NCBI GenBank assembly: GCA_902651635.1
Contig: CACRSC010000098.1
Coordinates: forward strand, 82,034-146,033
Direction: 5' to 3'
From: Mastigamoeba balamuthi
Taxonomy: Eukaryota > Evosea > Mastigamoebida > Mastigamoebidae
DNA length: 64,000 nucleotides
Shown: positions 1 through 10,734 of the stretch, in pieces
How the letters are laid out: every line of letters begins with the position of its first letter
Numbering within the stretch: position 1 is the stretch's first letter
Made by a program: the position numbers and the translations under genes
The notes under the pieces: model-generated
Told to the model about the DNA's origin: nothing
Databases searched by the model: none
The model's input: the letters and a program-made list of their open reading frames with translations, nothing else

Positions 1-597
1 GCCCGCGAGCTCCAGCACCTCGCGCAGCAGGTACTCGACGGCCCCCGCGGCCGCAGCGCAGGCGGGGGCCGTCCAGGCGTGCTGGCGAGCCCGCGGGTGC
101 GACGCCAGCAGCGCTCGCAGAGAGCCCGCGGACACGAGGCCTCCGCTGCCCCCGCTGCTGCCCGCTGCCCTCCTCGCCTCGAGGACGCCGTGCTTGGCCA
201 CCTCCCCGGCGAAGACGAGGCGGACGGCCGTCTCGACCGCCTCGGGCGTGACCTCTGGGGCGCTCCTGCCGTCGTCGTCGTCGTTGCGTTGGCCGTCGCC
301 GTCGTTGGGGACCTCCGCGAGGGCCTTGGAGGCCACGCGGAGGCTCTCGTCGGCCAGGCGGGCCAGGACGTCGCGGAGCAGGTCGTAGACAACGCGCAGG
401 GCGAGGTCCGTGAGGGCCAGGCCCGGGTGGGCGGCCTGGAGGGCCTGCTCGACCTCGGAGAGGGGCCGCCAGCCCTGCAGCCCCTCGGCAAAGGCCCTGC
501 GGCTCTCGTGCTCGGCCAGCTCCGCGGCTGCGAGCCCCGGCTGCTCGGGGCGGCTCTCCAGGTGCTCCTCCAGCTCTCGCAGGTGCGCTGCGTCCAT
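1..597 (-). CDS. H2B-H2A fused histone (doublet), copy 1, C-terminus beyond window edge
   Basis: The reading frame starts at the ATG at 597-595 and runs off the window at base 1. It encodes an acidic N-terminal leader, then an H2B-like histone fold (motif VETAVRLVFAGEVAKH), then the beginning of an H2A-like fold. It matches the copy at 1387-1983 base for base apart from one difference I found: G194 here against T1580, a synonymous change (GCC/GCA, Ala). The window starts inside the H2A alpha-2 region, so the rest of H2A cannot be seen. Because it lies beside a one-base gap, it may be the same locus assembled twice, or the other allele, rather than a second gene. Confidence 0.75.
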   Translation of the reverse strand, partial: MDAAHLRELEEHLESRPEQPGLAAAELAEHESRRAFAEGLQGWRPLSEVEQALQAAHPGLALTDLALRVVYDLLRDVLARLADESLRVASKALAEVPNDGDGQRNDDDDGRSAPEVTPEAVETAVRLVFAGEVAKHGVLEARRAAGSSGGSGGLVSAGSLRALLASHPRARQHAWTAPACAAAAGAVEYLLREVLELAG

Positions 598-1130
598 GGC
601 GGTGCTCTGGTGGGCTCGGGTCTTGCGTATTCCTGTTTCTGTTGACGGAAAAACTGAATTATTAATAATGAGTGATAGAATATCGGCGGATTCATGCCGT
701 GCGGCCAGTTGAATTTGGAGATTCTGCTGCGGAGAATTTCCGCAACGGGCGAAATCCGAGCGGAATCCCATTTTGTGATCACTTGAGAATCGTCGGGGAT
801 GTTGCTGCCCCTCCTAAGCCCCGGCACACGCGCCACGGCCTCGCAGCCGCTGACAGGGCCCACGGATGCCCTCCTCTCGCGTCCTTTGCGGCGTGGCCCC
901 CGTGGGCACCCAGAGATCGCCGAGAGACCGCACTGGTCCGCGTTTCGTGGTGATGTGCATGGAAGACCGCAACTGGGGCGTATTTGCCTCCCAGTTGTCT
1001 GATTTTCAGCATACCCCCCACGGTGCCAGAGCAGGCCGAAGGGAGCCGTGGCCACGCAGGTGATGGAGAGACCTCGCAAGGAAGGCTCGTCCCTTGCATC
1101 AATCCGAAATCACTCGGGGGGGGGGGGGGG
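1..1130. repeat. Copy 1 of a direct duplication (offset 1386)
   Basis: Bases 1-1130 repeat at 1387-2513 with one substitution seen (194 vs 1580) and a different poly-G length (15 G at 1116-1130 vs 12 G at 2502-2513). The copy covers the doublet gene and about 500 nt upstream of it. It ends in the G-run directly before the unknown base at 1131, which is typical of a contig end. Confidence 0.9.
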
Positions 1131-1131
1131 N
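1131..1131. other. Single N: probable assembly join
   Basis: One ambiguous base follows a 15-G homopolymer and joins two copies of the same sequence. The reading frame of the second doublet copy ends here, so its true C-terminus and stop are unknown. Treat the sequence on either side as not proven contiguous. Confidence 0.85.
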
Positions 1132-1983
1132 CTCGTCGTCGCTGTCGCCGCCTGCGCTCTTCTGCTCCGCGCGTTCGCCCGACGACGGCGACGACGAACA
1201 GGAGCCATCGGGGTCGTCTCGCCTGGGGAGCAGGCGCGAGTGCACGTAGGGCACGACGCCGGCCTCGGGGAAGACGGCCTCAGCCAGCGTGGTGGAGAGC
1301 TCCTCGTCGCTGCGGACGGCGAGCATGAGGTGCCGCGGGGCCACCGCCTCGAGCGGCCGCGTCGCCCTGTCGTCGCGCCTCGCGTTGCCCGCGAGCTCCA
1401 GCACCTCGCGCAGCAGGTACTCGACGGCCCCCGCGGCCGCAGCGCAGGCGGGGGCCGTCCAGGCGTGCTGGCGAGCCCGCGGGTGCGACGCCAGCAGCGC
1501 TCGCAGAGAGCCCGCGGACACGAGGCCTCCGCTGCCCCCGCTGCTGCCCGCTGCCCTCCTCGCCTCGAGGACGCCGTGCTTTGCCACCTCCCCGGCGAAG
1601 ACGAGGCGGACGGCCGTCTCGACCGCCTCGGGCGTGACCTCTGGGGCGCTCCTGCCGTCGTCGTCGTCGTTGCGTTGGCCGTCGCCGTCGTTGGGGACCT
1701 CCGCGAGGGCCTTGGAGGCCACGCGGAGGCTCTCGTCGGCCAGGCGGGCCAGGACGTCGCGGAGCAGGTCGTAGACAACGCGCAGGGCGAGGTCCGTGAG
1801 GGCCAGGCCCGGGTGGGCGGCCTGGAGGGCCTGCTCGACCTCGGAGAGGGGCCGCCAGCCCTGCAGCCCCTCGGCAAAGGCCCTGCGGCTCTCGTGCTCG
1901 GCCAGCTCCGCGGCTGCGAGCCCCGGCTGCTCGGGGCGGCTCTCCAGGTGCTCCTCCAGCTCTCGCAGGTGCGCTGCGTCCAT
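1132..1983 (-). CDS. H2B-H2A fused histone (doublet), copy 2, C-terminal end cut by gap
   Basis: ATG at 1983-1981; about 284 codons before the N. Residues 1-45 are an acidic, helix-prone leader. Residues about 46-145 match H2B (HPG loop, helix YDLLRDVLARLADE, then VETAVRLVFAGEVAKH), with an inserted acidic loop at 98-113 between the second and third helices. Residues about 150-255 match H2A: EYLLREVLELAGN and APRHLMLAVRSDEEL, ending in a docking-domain-like segment. All six H2A acidic-patch residues (E56, E61, E64, D90, E91, E92 in human numbering) have equivalents. The tail is Ser- and acid-rich. No intron is needed. Normal H2A and H2B are separate proteins; covalent H2B-H2A doublets are known from Marseilleviridae-type giant viruses. 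A nuclear gene for a divergent nucleosomal half is the likely reading; an old viral acquisition is the alternative. Confidence 0.85.
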
Positions 1984-2513
1984 GGCGGTGCTCTGGTGGG
2001 CTCGGGTCTTGCGTATTCCTGTTTCTGTTGACGGAAAAACTGAATTATTAATAATGAGTGATAGAATATCGGCGGATTCATGCCGTGCGGCCAGTTGAAT
2101 TTGGAGATTCTGCTGCGGAGAATTTCCGCAACGGGCGAAATCCGAGCGGAATCCCATTTTGTGATCACTTGAGAATCGTCGGGGATGTTGCTGCCCCTCC
2201 TAAGCCCCGGCACACGCGCCACGGCCTCGCAGCCGCTGACAGGGCCCACGGATGCCCTCCTCTCGCGTCCTTTGCGGCGTGGCCCCCGTGGGCACCCAGA
2301 GATCGCCGAGAGACCGCACTGGTCCGCGTTTCGTGGTGATGTGCATGGAAGACCGCAACTGGGGCGTATTTGCCTCCCAGTTGTCTGATTTTCAGCATAC
2401 CCCCCACGGTGCCAGAGCAGGCCGAAGGGAGCCGTGGCCACGCAGGTGATGGAGAGACCTCGCAAGGAAGGCTCGTCCCTTGCATCAATCCGAAATCACT
2501 CGGGGGGGGGGGG
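1387..2513. repeat. Copy 2 of the direct duplication
   Basis: Second member of the 1386-nt-offset repeat. It continues past its poly-G (2502-2513) into the unique Cry-like locus, so this is the copy anchored to downstream sequence. Confidence 0.9.
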
Positions 2514-2619
2514 TGAGCAGAGGCATTGATTTGCAACTGTACCTCCAGATATCTTCTTCTCAGTTTTCGTCTACTCCTGCGCCATACGTATTTCAAGGCC
2601 TGAGGTGGGAGAGCCGTGA
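1984..2619. promoter_or_regulatory. Divergent upstream region between the histone doublet and the Cry-like gene
   Basis: About 640 nt separates two outward-facing starts (ATG 1983 minus, ATG 2620 plus). It holds a local AT-rich stretch around 2030-2060 and the G12 run at 2502. I see no further gene and no convincing TATA box. Confidence 0.4.
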
Positions 2620-4813
2620 ATGGCACCATCCACAGAGCGCCTCTTGGCCCTTATCCTCGTACGTGTGCACCCCTGCCGTCTCTGACCCCTGCCCCGCCCT
2701 CACGTGGCAGATCTCTGCTCTGCTGGCCTCGGGCGTCCCCGACCCTCGGTCTGCCACTGCCCCGCCCAGGCTGGGGGACGAGGGCAACACCCGGAGGTCT
2801 CCCCCCTCGTGCACCCCCCAAGTTTGCTCCTCTGTCCCCGGCGCTGTCTGCAGCAACGTGACGACCCAGAGTGGTGACGTCATCAAGGTGTGGACCTACC
2901 CTGGCACCCAGGCTATTGTGGAGGACTGCCTGGGCTGCCCGCCTGCCCTGCCCTCTCGTGTGTGTGCCGAAGAGGATGCGTGTGCCTCGTCGACGTGCCT
3001 GGGCGACCCGCTGGCTGTGTGCTCGGTGGACCGCTGCGGGACGTGCTCTGCTGTGTGGACGCGCCCCGATGGCACACCTGCCAGGTGCTCTGCGGTGCTC
3101 AGCTGTGCGCCAGAGGATGTGCGCAACTGCACCGACCTGTGCGCTGTCTCCACGTGCCCCGGGTATCCCCAGGCCCGCTGTTCGATGGACGTCTGCGGTC
3201 GGTGCACGGCACAGTGGTCAGACGCTGACGGGTCGCCTGTGCGCTGCTACGGCGCTCTGGCGGGCCACCACAGCCCTCAAGACGCTGATCTCCCGTGGTC
3301 CGCAGTTCTGTGTGCTCTGGGCTCGGCGCTGAAAACCCTGCTGGCTGCTCCTTCATCGAGTACCTCCAGTGTACTCGCTTGGGTAATCTCCCACGTATGG
3401 CAAACACCCCAGGATCTCTTCGAGCAGATCGCGCCCCAGGTGGCCCCTATGATTGACGAGCAGCACCTGAGGGACAAGGTTGCTGGAGCCAGATGCACAC
3501 TGCAGGCTTTGGTGCTCAATCTTGACTTGATTCGCCAGCGTGCTCTGCCCTGGAGAACGCTTCTCGATACAATAGCATTGACTGACTCGGGCCTGCTCAG
3601 CCCTATTGAGACGGACGATCACATCGAGTCTGTGATCCCACTGATTGTTGCCACCGGACATCTCCACCTCGCACAGTTCTCAATCTATTGCCACGAGAAG
3701 CCTGATGGCCTCAATCAGACCGCCTGCCACGAGACGATGTTGGGCACATACGACCGCTACGTCAGAATCCTCAATTCTGCCTTTCTCAAGTGGAAGAACT
3801 GGAGGACCAGCAGCCAGTTTGTCCAATGCCAGTACCGCGTGTGGAAGCATGCAAGCCCCTGGACGCAGGGCGACATGTACGAGATGACTGCGCAGGCGTG
3901 GGACCTGCAGGACAGGAGCGCGATGCCTGTTTTCGATGTGTTTGACAACCACCCGGACAGCCCACGTCCCGAGTGGGAGTCTGTCGTCAAGCCTCTGATG
4001 TACAACTCGTGCAATGCCATCAACAACAAGATATGGCTCGAGGGCGTCCACGAGCTGCTGATGCCGGCGTTCCAGCTGCGCAAGTACCTGGTCAACACAA
4101 GGAGGCCGAATCCGCCTCTGACGGACTTTGTCTTCCACTCGATGACCGTTGGCCCCTTTGGGGAAACGACACTGAGGAAGTGGGTGGATTTTGATGCCAA
4201 GAGGGATGGCTTGCCGCAGTACAGCAGGGGAACCACGGGGGCGATCGACAGCATCCACATCGAAAACAAAACCTATGGCATTGGTGCATTTCAGATCTAC
4301 GTGCCAGGCGAAACGGGAACCGGGTTTGAGTACCCGGACCCGGTCATGGGCGTGTTTGTGGACGTCGGCAGCATTGGAAAGCGGATCTGCACCGTCTCAA
4401 TGTGGTTCACCAATCAGAGTCTCTGTGCTATACAATTTGGCTTCTCGGATGGAAACATGACAGGCATCATTGGGACAATCCCCCAGGGGGCAAGAGCGTA
4501 CCCTGTCGAGTTCTCTGTCAATGGGGCCCAGTGGCAGCTCAGTGGAATGGATTTCTGGGTGGACTCAAGACCAACACTCGCGAGGCAAGCCAATCTGATT
4601 GTGGACATGGTCGAGTCCATTCAGTCCAACACTGTGTGCAGTCCACGTGATGGCCAAGTTGTCTGCTGCACTGTTGTCAGGGGCAACACTGCATGCAAGT
4701 GCGAAAATGGTCGTGATTTCAACATGGCCACTGGAAAGTGTGCTGGATCTGTTTCACATTGGGAGAGCTGTTCGACCTCGGGAGATTGTGTTGCTGGACA
4801 GAACCTCACGTGA
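2620..4813 (+). CDS. Secreted Cys-rich protein with a Cry delta-endotoxin-like domain
   Basis: Exon 1 is 2620-2658; a phase-0 GTACGT-AG intron is 2659-2710; exon 2 is 2711 to the first stop at 4811-4813 (713 codons). Splicing creates a clear signal peptide (hydrophobic core LLALILISALLASG), which is why this start is chosen. Three Cys repeats follow (pattern C-P-x-x-P-x-A-x-C, CGxC, DGxPxxC). A helical region resembles the pore-forming domain of Bacillus Cry toxins, including a segment like the conserved end of that domain (MTAQAWDLQ, then FDVFDN). A beta-rich region and a short Cys-rich tail complete it. Cry-like proteins kill by making membrane pores; here a role against prey or competitors is only inference. 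The frame stops at a TGA in a Cys-repeat. I am fairly sure of secretion, less of the Cry relation. Confidence 0.65.
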
Positions 4814-5047
4814 CATGTGGGTGATGGGCGCTGCCTCACAGATGGAGAATGTAAATGGGCCAACTGGTTTGGTCGCAAGACCAGGGATTGCAGCCACATT
4901 GCGAACAGGTGGCAGGAGTGCCGCACATCAGCCGACTGTGTGCAAGGGCAAGGACTCTTCTGTCATGCCGGGAATACGCGATGCCTCACTGATTGCCTGT
5001 GGTTCAACTGGAGGGGCAACACCAGCAAAGACTGTTCCCATATCTGA
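4814..5047 (+). other. In-frame continuation of the Cry-like protein beyond a TGA
   Basis: The same frame stays open for 77 more codons to a TGA at 5045-5047. It encodes two further Cys-repeat units of the kind seen in the secreted protein at 58300-58953 (motif HVGDGRCLT). The TGA at 4811-4813 falls exactly where the other repeats have an invariant Cys before His-Val-Gly-Asp. TGC to TGA is one base, so nonsense mutation or read error is simplest. TGA ends other genes here, so it is not generally reassigned. Confidence 0.6.
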
Positions 5048-6209
5048 ATTATGCACGCTTCTTACGAGCTGTTGGATGATCTTCGTACTCTCACATCCTA
5101 AAATAGGTAAATGAAGAAGTAGAATGATCATGATCAATGCCTGTCTGCATTTCTATCGCTGCATCACCTTAATATCATTCACTGAAGGCTGTGCCAAAAT
5201 CTCCAATGAGATGAACTGCTCTGAGACAGGAGACAGGTGAAATGTATGTGGGGGATGCTATGAGAATTGTAATGCCCTTGAGGAGGAGCTACAATGCATG
5301 TCCGGCCCGCTGACGTTCATGTACCATGCTAATGAACCTGGCTGCTCGGGATGGCTCTTTCATGGCGCCATGCTCTTTCAGCACCAGCCTTTTTCGACGG
5401 GCTGTCGGACCCTGCACCTCAATCTGACAGACCACAACCGACACAGCCGTTCGGCCACGGCTGGGCTTGGGACTGAGAGCCTGTGCCAGCATCTGAGGGG
5501 TCCTCCGGCACAGGGCAGATGCACCCCCTGTGTGCGGAGCTCGGAGGGAGACACGGGCGTCTCCTTCTCCAACAGTTCTACGATGGTCTCCTGCGCTGGA
5601 ATACAGGAATCAATTGTCTGCAGACTATCCATCGCCAGAACGCGGCCTGTGGCCTTCCAGTCCCCCTTCACCTCCCTAGCCTGTGCGGCCCTCGTCATCA
5701 GAGGCCGGCAGCCAGTGGGGAGCAGTGGGCAGAGCGAACATCCAAGTGCCGGAGCGGACACGCGGGCAGGAGAGCAGCACCCACTTGCACTGCAACAGGT
5801 CACGGCTCGACGACCGCCGCTGTTGCTACCGCGCCCTCGTGTGCGAGCGACGTGTCCAGGGGGCAGCGCAGCAGCGCAGGCGGGCGGGAAGCCTCTGAGG
5901 CCCTGAGCAGGAGAACGGCGACGCCCCAGTCGAGCAGCCATGCGGCAGAACGAGGCCAGCTAGGACTGCTGATACGGCATTATATTCTGCCCCCGGAAGA
6001 CCGCAGCAACTTACCACCCCCCGCTCACGTAGAGGGCAGGCCTCTCTGGCGTCACTGCGTGAAATGCACCAGTGCCGAGAATAGAAACCGGCATCCAATG
6101 GGCGCAATCGGCGCAATCGACCATTTGCTAACAATAGCGCCAGTCGGCACTCTCTCGCCCAGCAAACACACGGCCACAGCGCTGCCCATTCCGCGTCCAC
6201 ACACACACG
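5048..6209. other. Intergenic, no convincing gene
   Basis: Open frames of up to about 200 codons exist on both strands (5298-5906 plus; 5378-5941 minus), but none shows a recognisable domain, clear splice signals or relation to a neighbour. The last 100 nt before 6210 probably hold the promoter of the first phosphodiesterase. Confidence 0.4.
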
Positions 6210-9200
6210 ATGCGTGCAACACAGGCCACAGCTCTGTCGCTGATCCGCGTGCTGCTGCTGCTAGTGCTGCTGGAGTCCCGCCTCTGCGGTGGCTCGCGGT
6301 CCGGCCGGGCCCTGCAGCTGCTGTCGCCGGCCAACGCGCTGGCGAGCTCGCCGCTCGGCGGCGCAGAGGACCTCGTCGAGGTGACCGTCTCGCTGTGGCT
6401 GCGCAACACGGCCATGTTCGACCTGAGCGACCTGCTGGTCACCTACATGAACACCACGTCGGGGTCCGTGCCAGCCGCCCAACGCCCCTCGCCTCCTCCT
6501 CCTGGCCTCGCGGGGGGCGCAGCAAACTGAACCGCAGTGTCCACTTTGGTGTGTTCGTTGGGTGTTCTGCGGGCGGGCGGGCTTCCGCAGGCGGCGGTAC
6601 TTCACGTTCGATACCAGCTTCGGCATGTGGGGCGCCTACCTCGTCGACACGACCGTCGTGGGCTACACAGGCGGCTTCGCAGACGCGCAGCAGTGGCAGC
6701 ACGCCGTGGTGACGTGGCGCTCCTCTGATGGGCTCGCTGTATTCTACCACGTGCGCCGTGCCATCTGGGAGTCTCGCCCACTTTTTTCTCGCCACTTTGG
6801 GTACGCTCACTCGGCCCATAAAAGAACGCCGAAGATGTGGGCAACTGCACCGACTTGGGCACGGGGCTCGTGCTCCCTTCAGGCAACACGCTGGTGATGC
6901 CCGACCGCCAGTGGGGCGTCGGGGTCTACGCTCTCGTCGACGAGGTGGCGCTCTACGACGTGGCCCTCGCGCCCGACGAGGTCCGTGCTCTCTACTCCGG
7001 TCTTCCCGTGCGCCCCGAGGCCCGCGCACTGCACTGGAGCTTCGACCAGCCGGGCGGCGTCGCCGACGATGGCTACCGCGCCACAGGCGACGCGCAGGTG
7101 TGGGAGGGCTGGGCGGGTGACCTCACAGTGCCCTCCACGTGCCCCAATGTCGACACCTCGGCCACCTGGGTCGTCGCTGAGCCCGCGGTGCCCGAGAGGG
7201 TCGCAATCCGCGAGGAGTGGGACGTCGCAGAGGTCACTGTGACCTCACTTCCCGCGCACGGGGTGCTGCTGCACGAGGGCACGATGGCAGCGGTGCGGGC
7301 AGGCGACCAGGCGGCCACTGTGCTCTACGTGGGCGCCAGCGACCTCCTCAACGACTCCTTCACGACTTCGCGGGCCACTGTGCTCGTCCAGAGGAACAGA
7401 TGGCCTGTCCCGCACAACCAGAGCATCTCCGTGCCCCAGGGGCGGACGGGGACCATCTTCACGGCATACGCGGACTGGCGGGGGCTCACCGACAAGTCGC
7501 CCGAGAGGTTCTTTCAGGAGGACGCCGACGGTGACCTGCTGTGGGCCTACGTCGTGGCGCTGCCTTCTGTTGGGCGCCTCTTCCAGGTCCTCGAGGACGA
7601 CCAGACGCCCGGGGATCAGATCACCGCTGTGCCGACGCGGGTGCTCAACGGGAACAGCCTGGTCGTGTGGGACCCCAGCGACGCCGACGTGTTCTCCAAC
7701 TCGACGTTCGCGGTCGTCGTGAGCGACGGCAGAGTCAACACGTCGGCCGCCGCGTTCAGTGTCGCCGTCGACCTCCCCATCGACCCGCCCACTGTGGTTT
7801 CCCTGTCGGTGAACTCCACAGAGGACAGTCCCCCGATCGTCCTGGATCTCGTCGTAGTCGGCGACCCGCTGGCGGAGACCATCGTGATGGTCACACGCAT
7901 GCCGGCAAAGGGCGACCTGTTCCAGTACAATCAGACCGCTCCCAACGCCGTTGGGAAGCCGATTCACACGGAGCTGCGGGAGGAGATACTGCACCAGTGG
8001 GCCGTGCGGGCCAACGCGAGCTCAGTGTGGCCCAACTACCCCGCCGAGCGCGCCTGCGGGCCTCCCGACTGGTACCCCTCCTACGGCGACTCGCCCTCCA
8101 CGTGGACGCCCATCAGCGGCGGGCTCGTCGACGAGTGGCTGCTGCTCGAGTACGAGGTCCCCGTGTTCGCCACGGCCGTCGAGGTCTACGAGACCTACAG
8201 CGTCGACTCTGTCTGGCGCGTCTCGCTCCTCCTCGAGGGCCTGGACGAGTGGCTCCCCGTCTTCCAGCGGCCCAAGCGGAGCGAGGCCTCTGCGGAGCAG
8301 TCGCAGGTGTTCTCGCCGCCGCTGCTGCAGGGCTTCTTCCCCTACCGCACCCGCGCGGTGCTGCTGGACGTGTGGGGCGTCCAGGACGACGCCATCGAGA
8401 TCGACGCCGTCAAGCTCGTCGGCACCCGCAGCACCACGGCAGCGCCGGTGGCGAGCGGGCACAAGGTCGTCTACGTCCCGCACGCAAACGCAAACGGCCT
8501 CGACTCGTTCTCGTACAGCATCGACTCGACGGGCGCCTCGCAGATCGCCCTGCTGGAGCGCGTGCCCTTCTACAGCTCCCCGGAGCCCGCGGACGTCGCC
8601 GTCGACATCGCGCCCGTCGAGGACCCGCCCGTGCTCGACGACGCCTCGGCGCTGGCCAACATCACGGGCATCGTCAGCCCCGGCGGCCTCGTGCCCGTGC
8701 CCATCAACGGCACCGACCCCGACGGCGACGCTGTCGTCGTTGTCGTCGACGCCCTCCCGCGCAACGGCGACCTCGTCGACGCGCACAGCGGGGCGTCGCT
8801 GCGGCTGGGCGGCGTGGCCCCGGCGGTGTCGTACAGGCCCCGCTGCTCGTGGACGCGCCCAGAGGTCCGCGACGCGTTCGCCCTGCGGCTCAGCGACGGG
8901 CAGATGCTCTCGGTCGACCGCAAGCTCTTCCGCGTCGTCGTCGAGTGCAACGGCATGCGGACGCGGCAGGCGCTGGTCATCGCGGTCTGCGTCTGCGCCC
9001 CGGTGCTGCTCGCCGTGGCCGCGATGGTCGTCGCCGCCGTCGCCCACAACGTCCGCGCCAACCGCATGCGCCTGCGGGGGCTCGAGCTCGAGAAGGCCGA
9101 GCTGCAGATGCGGGCCGCCGAGCTCGAGCGGCAAGTGGCCTTCCTGGGCGAGGACAGCGCGTACAAGAACCTCCTGCAGACGCCCGCCGAGATGGCGGTG

Positions 9201-10734
9201 ACGCAGCTCACCGACATCATGGACACCAAGTGCCTCTCGGTGCGCACCCCCCCCGCGCAGCCCTCTCTGTCCGCCCTGCGGCTGCTCACGGGGCGTGGTG
9301 GCCACCGCGCAGGAGGAGCACAAGATGGAGCTGCAGCAGATCATCAGGCTGATCAGGCGCAACAGGCTCTACGAGGTCAGCATCAAGCGCGGCGAGGTGG
9401 CCGACGACGACGAGGTGGCCAAGTACCTGCGCGGCACCGTCATGGCCTCGGCAAAGACCGCCTCCTCCGACTCGCTCGAGCGGCGCACCGACGACCTGGC
9501 CGAGCTCAGCAGGGACGAGGACGAGGTCGCCGAGGACCCCGGGCAGCCGACGGACATCGCGCTGACGCTCGCGCAGATCTCGGTGCACCAGCTGGTCAGC
9601 GCGCTCTCGCGGCTGCTGGCCGACTGGGACTTCCACCCGCGCATGGTCGAGCTCCGCCCGGGCCTCGGACAGCTCTCCGAGGTCGTCCTCGCCGTCGTCG
9701 AGAGCAGGGGGCTCTTCGCCAAGTTCGGCATCCCGCTCGAGACGTTCATGCGGTGGCTGTGCGCCATCGAGAGCGGGTACCTCGACAACCCCTACCACAA
9801 CGCCACGCACGCCGCAGACGTCACGCAGGCCATGAACTGGCTCATCACGTGCGTGGCCGGCGACGGCATGCCGTTCAGCGACTTGGAGCTGCTGGCGGCC
9901 GTCGTGGCCTGCGCGGTGCACGACTACGGGCACCCGGGCGTCAACAGCAACTTCCTCTGGGCCTCGCGCAGCCCCATCGCCGTCCGCTACAACGGCATCT
10001 CGGCCCTCGAGAACATGCACATCGCCGAGTCGTTCGGCCTGATGCTCCACGGGCGCTGCGACTCCCCTGCGAGCTCGGCGGGCTCGGCCTGCGCGGGCGT
10101 CACTCCGCAGACGGACAAGAGCGGCGCGTACAACTGGATGGCCCAGGCCCCCAGGGACGTCTTCGACCAGCTCCACAAGCTCGTCGTCCAGCTCGTGCTC
10201 GCCACGGACATGGCCCAGCACGTGGCCATCCTCGGCGAGGCCAACGCGGCCTTCGCGGTGGGCGGGTCGCTCAACTGGCAGCGCGGGTCCGACAGGCTGC
10301 TGCTGCTCAAGCTCATGATCAAGGTCTCGGACCTCAGCAACGCCCTGCGCCCCTGGAAGATCTCCGAGGAGTGGGCGAGGCTCATCTGCGACGAGTTCTT
10401 CGCGCAGGGCGATCGCGAGCGCGAGCTGGGGCTGCCCATCAGCCCCTTCATGGACCGCAACAACGCGAACATTCCCAAGATGCAGAAGACGTTCCTCGAC
10501 CTTCTCGTGCGGCCCCTCGTCGAGGTACTCGGGCGGGCGGTGCCCGAGGCGCAGCCGCTGCTGGACAGGCTGCGGTATAACAGGAGCCAGTGGGCCAAGC
10601 AGATCCAGGGGGCCACGGAAGTGTCGATCTGCTCCGCACTCAAGGGCACGAGCCTCTCGTCCAGCATTCGTGTATTTCTTCCAAAGAAGCAACAGCTGCA
10701 GCAGAGCCAGCATCTTCAGACAGACAGCACGTAA
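6210..10734 (+). CDS. Receptor-type cyclic nucleotide phosphodiesterase A (LamG ectodomain, TM, PDEase)
   Basis: Exons 6210-6463, 6591-6750, 6825-9239 and 9313-10734; 1416 aa. Introns start GTCCGT, GTGCGC, GTGCGC. A signal peptide is followed by a LamG/concanavalin-like domain (about residues 25-210), then a long ectodomain with N-glycosylation sites and cadherin-like 'TEDxPP' and 'DPDGD' strands. One TM helix lies near residues 850-877, then a short coiled coil. The C-terminal catalytic domain has YHNATHAADVTQ, HDYGHPGVNSNFL, a metal-ligand Asp in KVSDLSNALRPW, and the invariant Gln in MQKTF, so it should be active. It should hydrolyse cAMP and/or cGMP at the inner membrane face; substrate preference cannot be read here. 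A tandem paralogue lies at 13205-17730. Confidence 0.88.
7976..10360 (+). repeat. Near-identical block shared with the second phosphodiesterase (copy 1)
   Basis: These 2385 nt match 14990-17374 at a constant offset of 7014, including the intron at 9240-9312. The only differences I see are three bases in two adjacent codons near 8530-8537 (Thr-Gly vs Ile-Gly). Both flanks diverge abruptly, which points to gene conversion. Confidence 0.85.

Noticed and set aside
1289-1774. Plus-strand frame opposite the histone doublet
   Set aside because: Low-complexity shadow; the minus strand shows two histone folds.
4811-5047. General TGA reassignment to Cys
   Set aside because: TGA ends the glycosyltransferase, both cyclases, phosphodiesterase B and others at conserved C-termini.
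5298-5906. 202-codon frame as a gene
   Set aside because: No ATG-context, splice or domain support; composition like a chance frame.
8022-9362. Long minus-strand open frame over phosphodiesterase A (and its twin at 15036-16376)
   Set aside because: Shadow frame caused by high GC third positions; no domains, while the plus strand has PDE and TM motifs.
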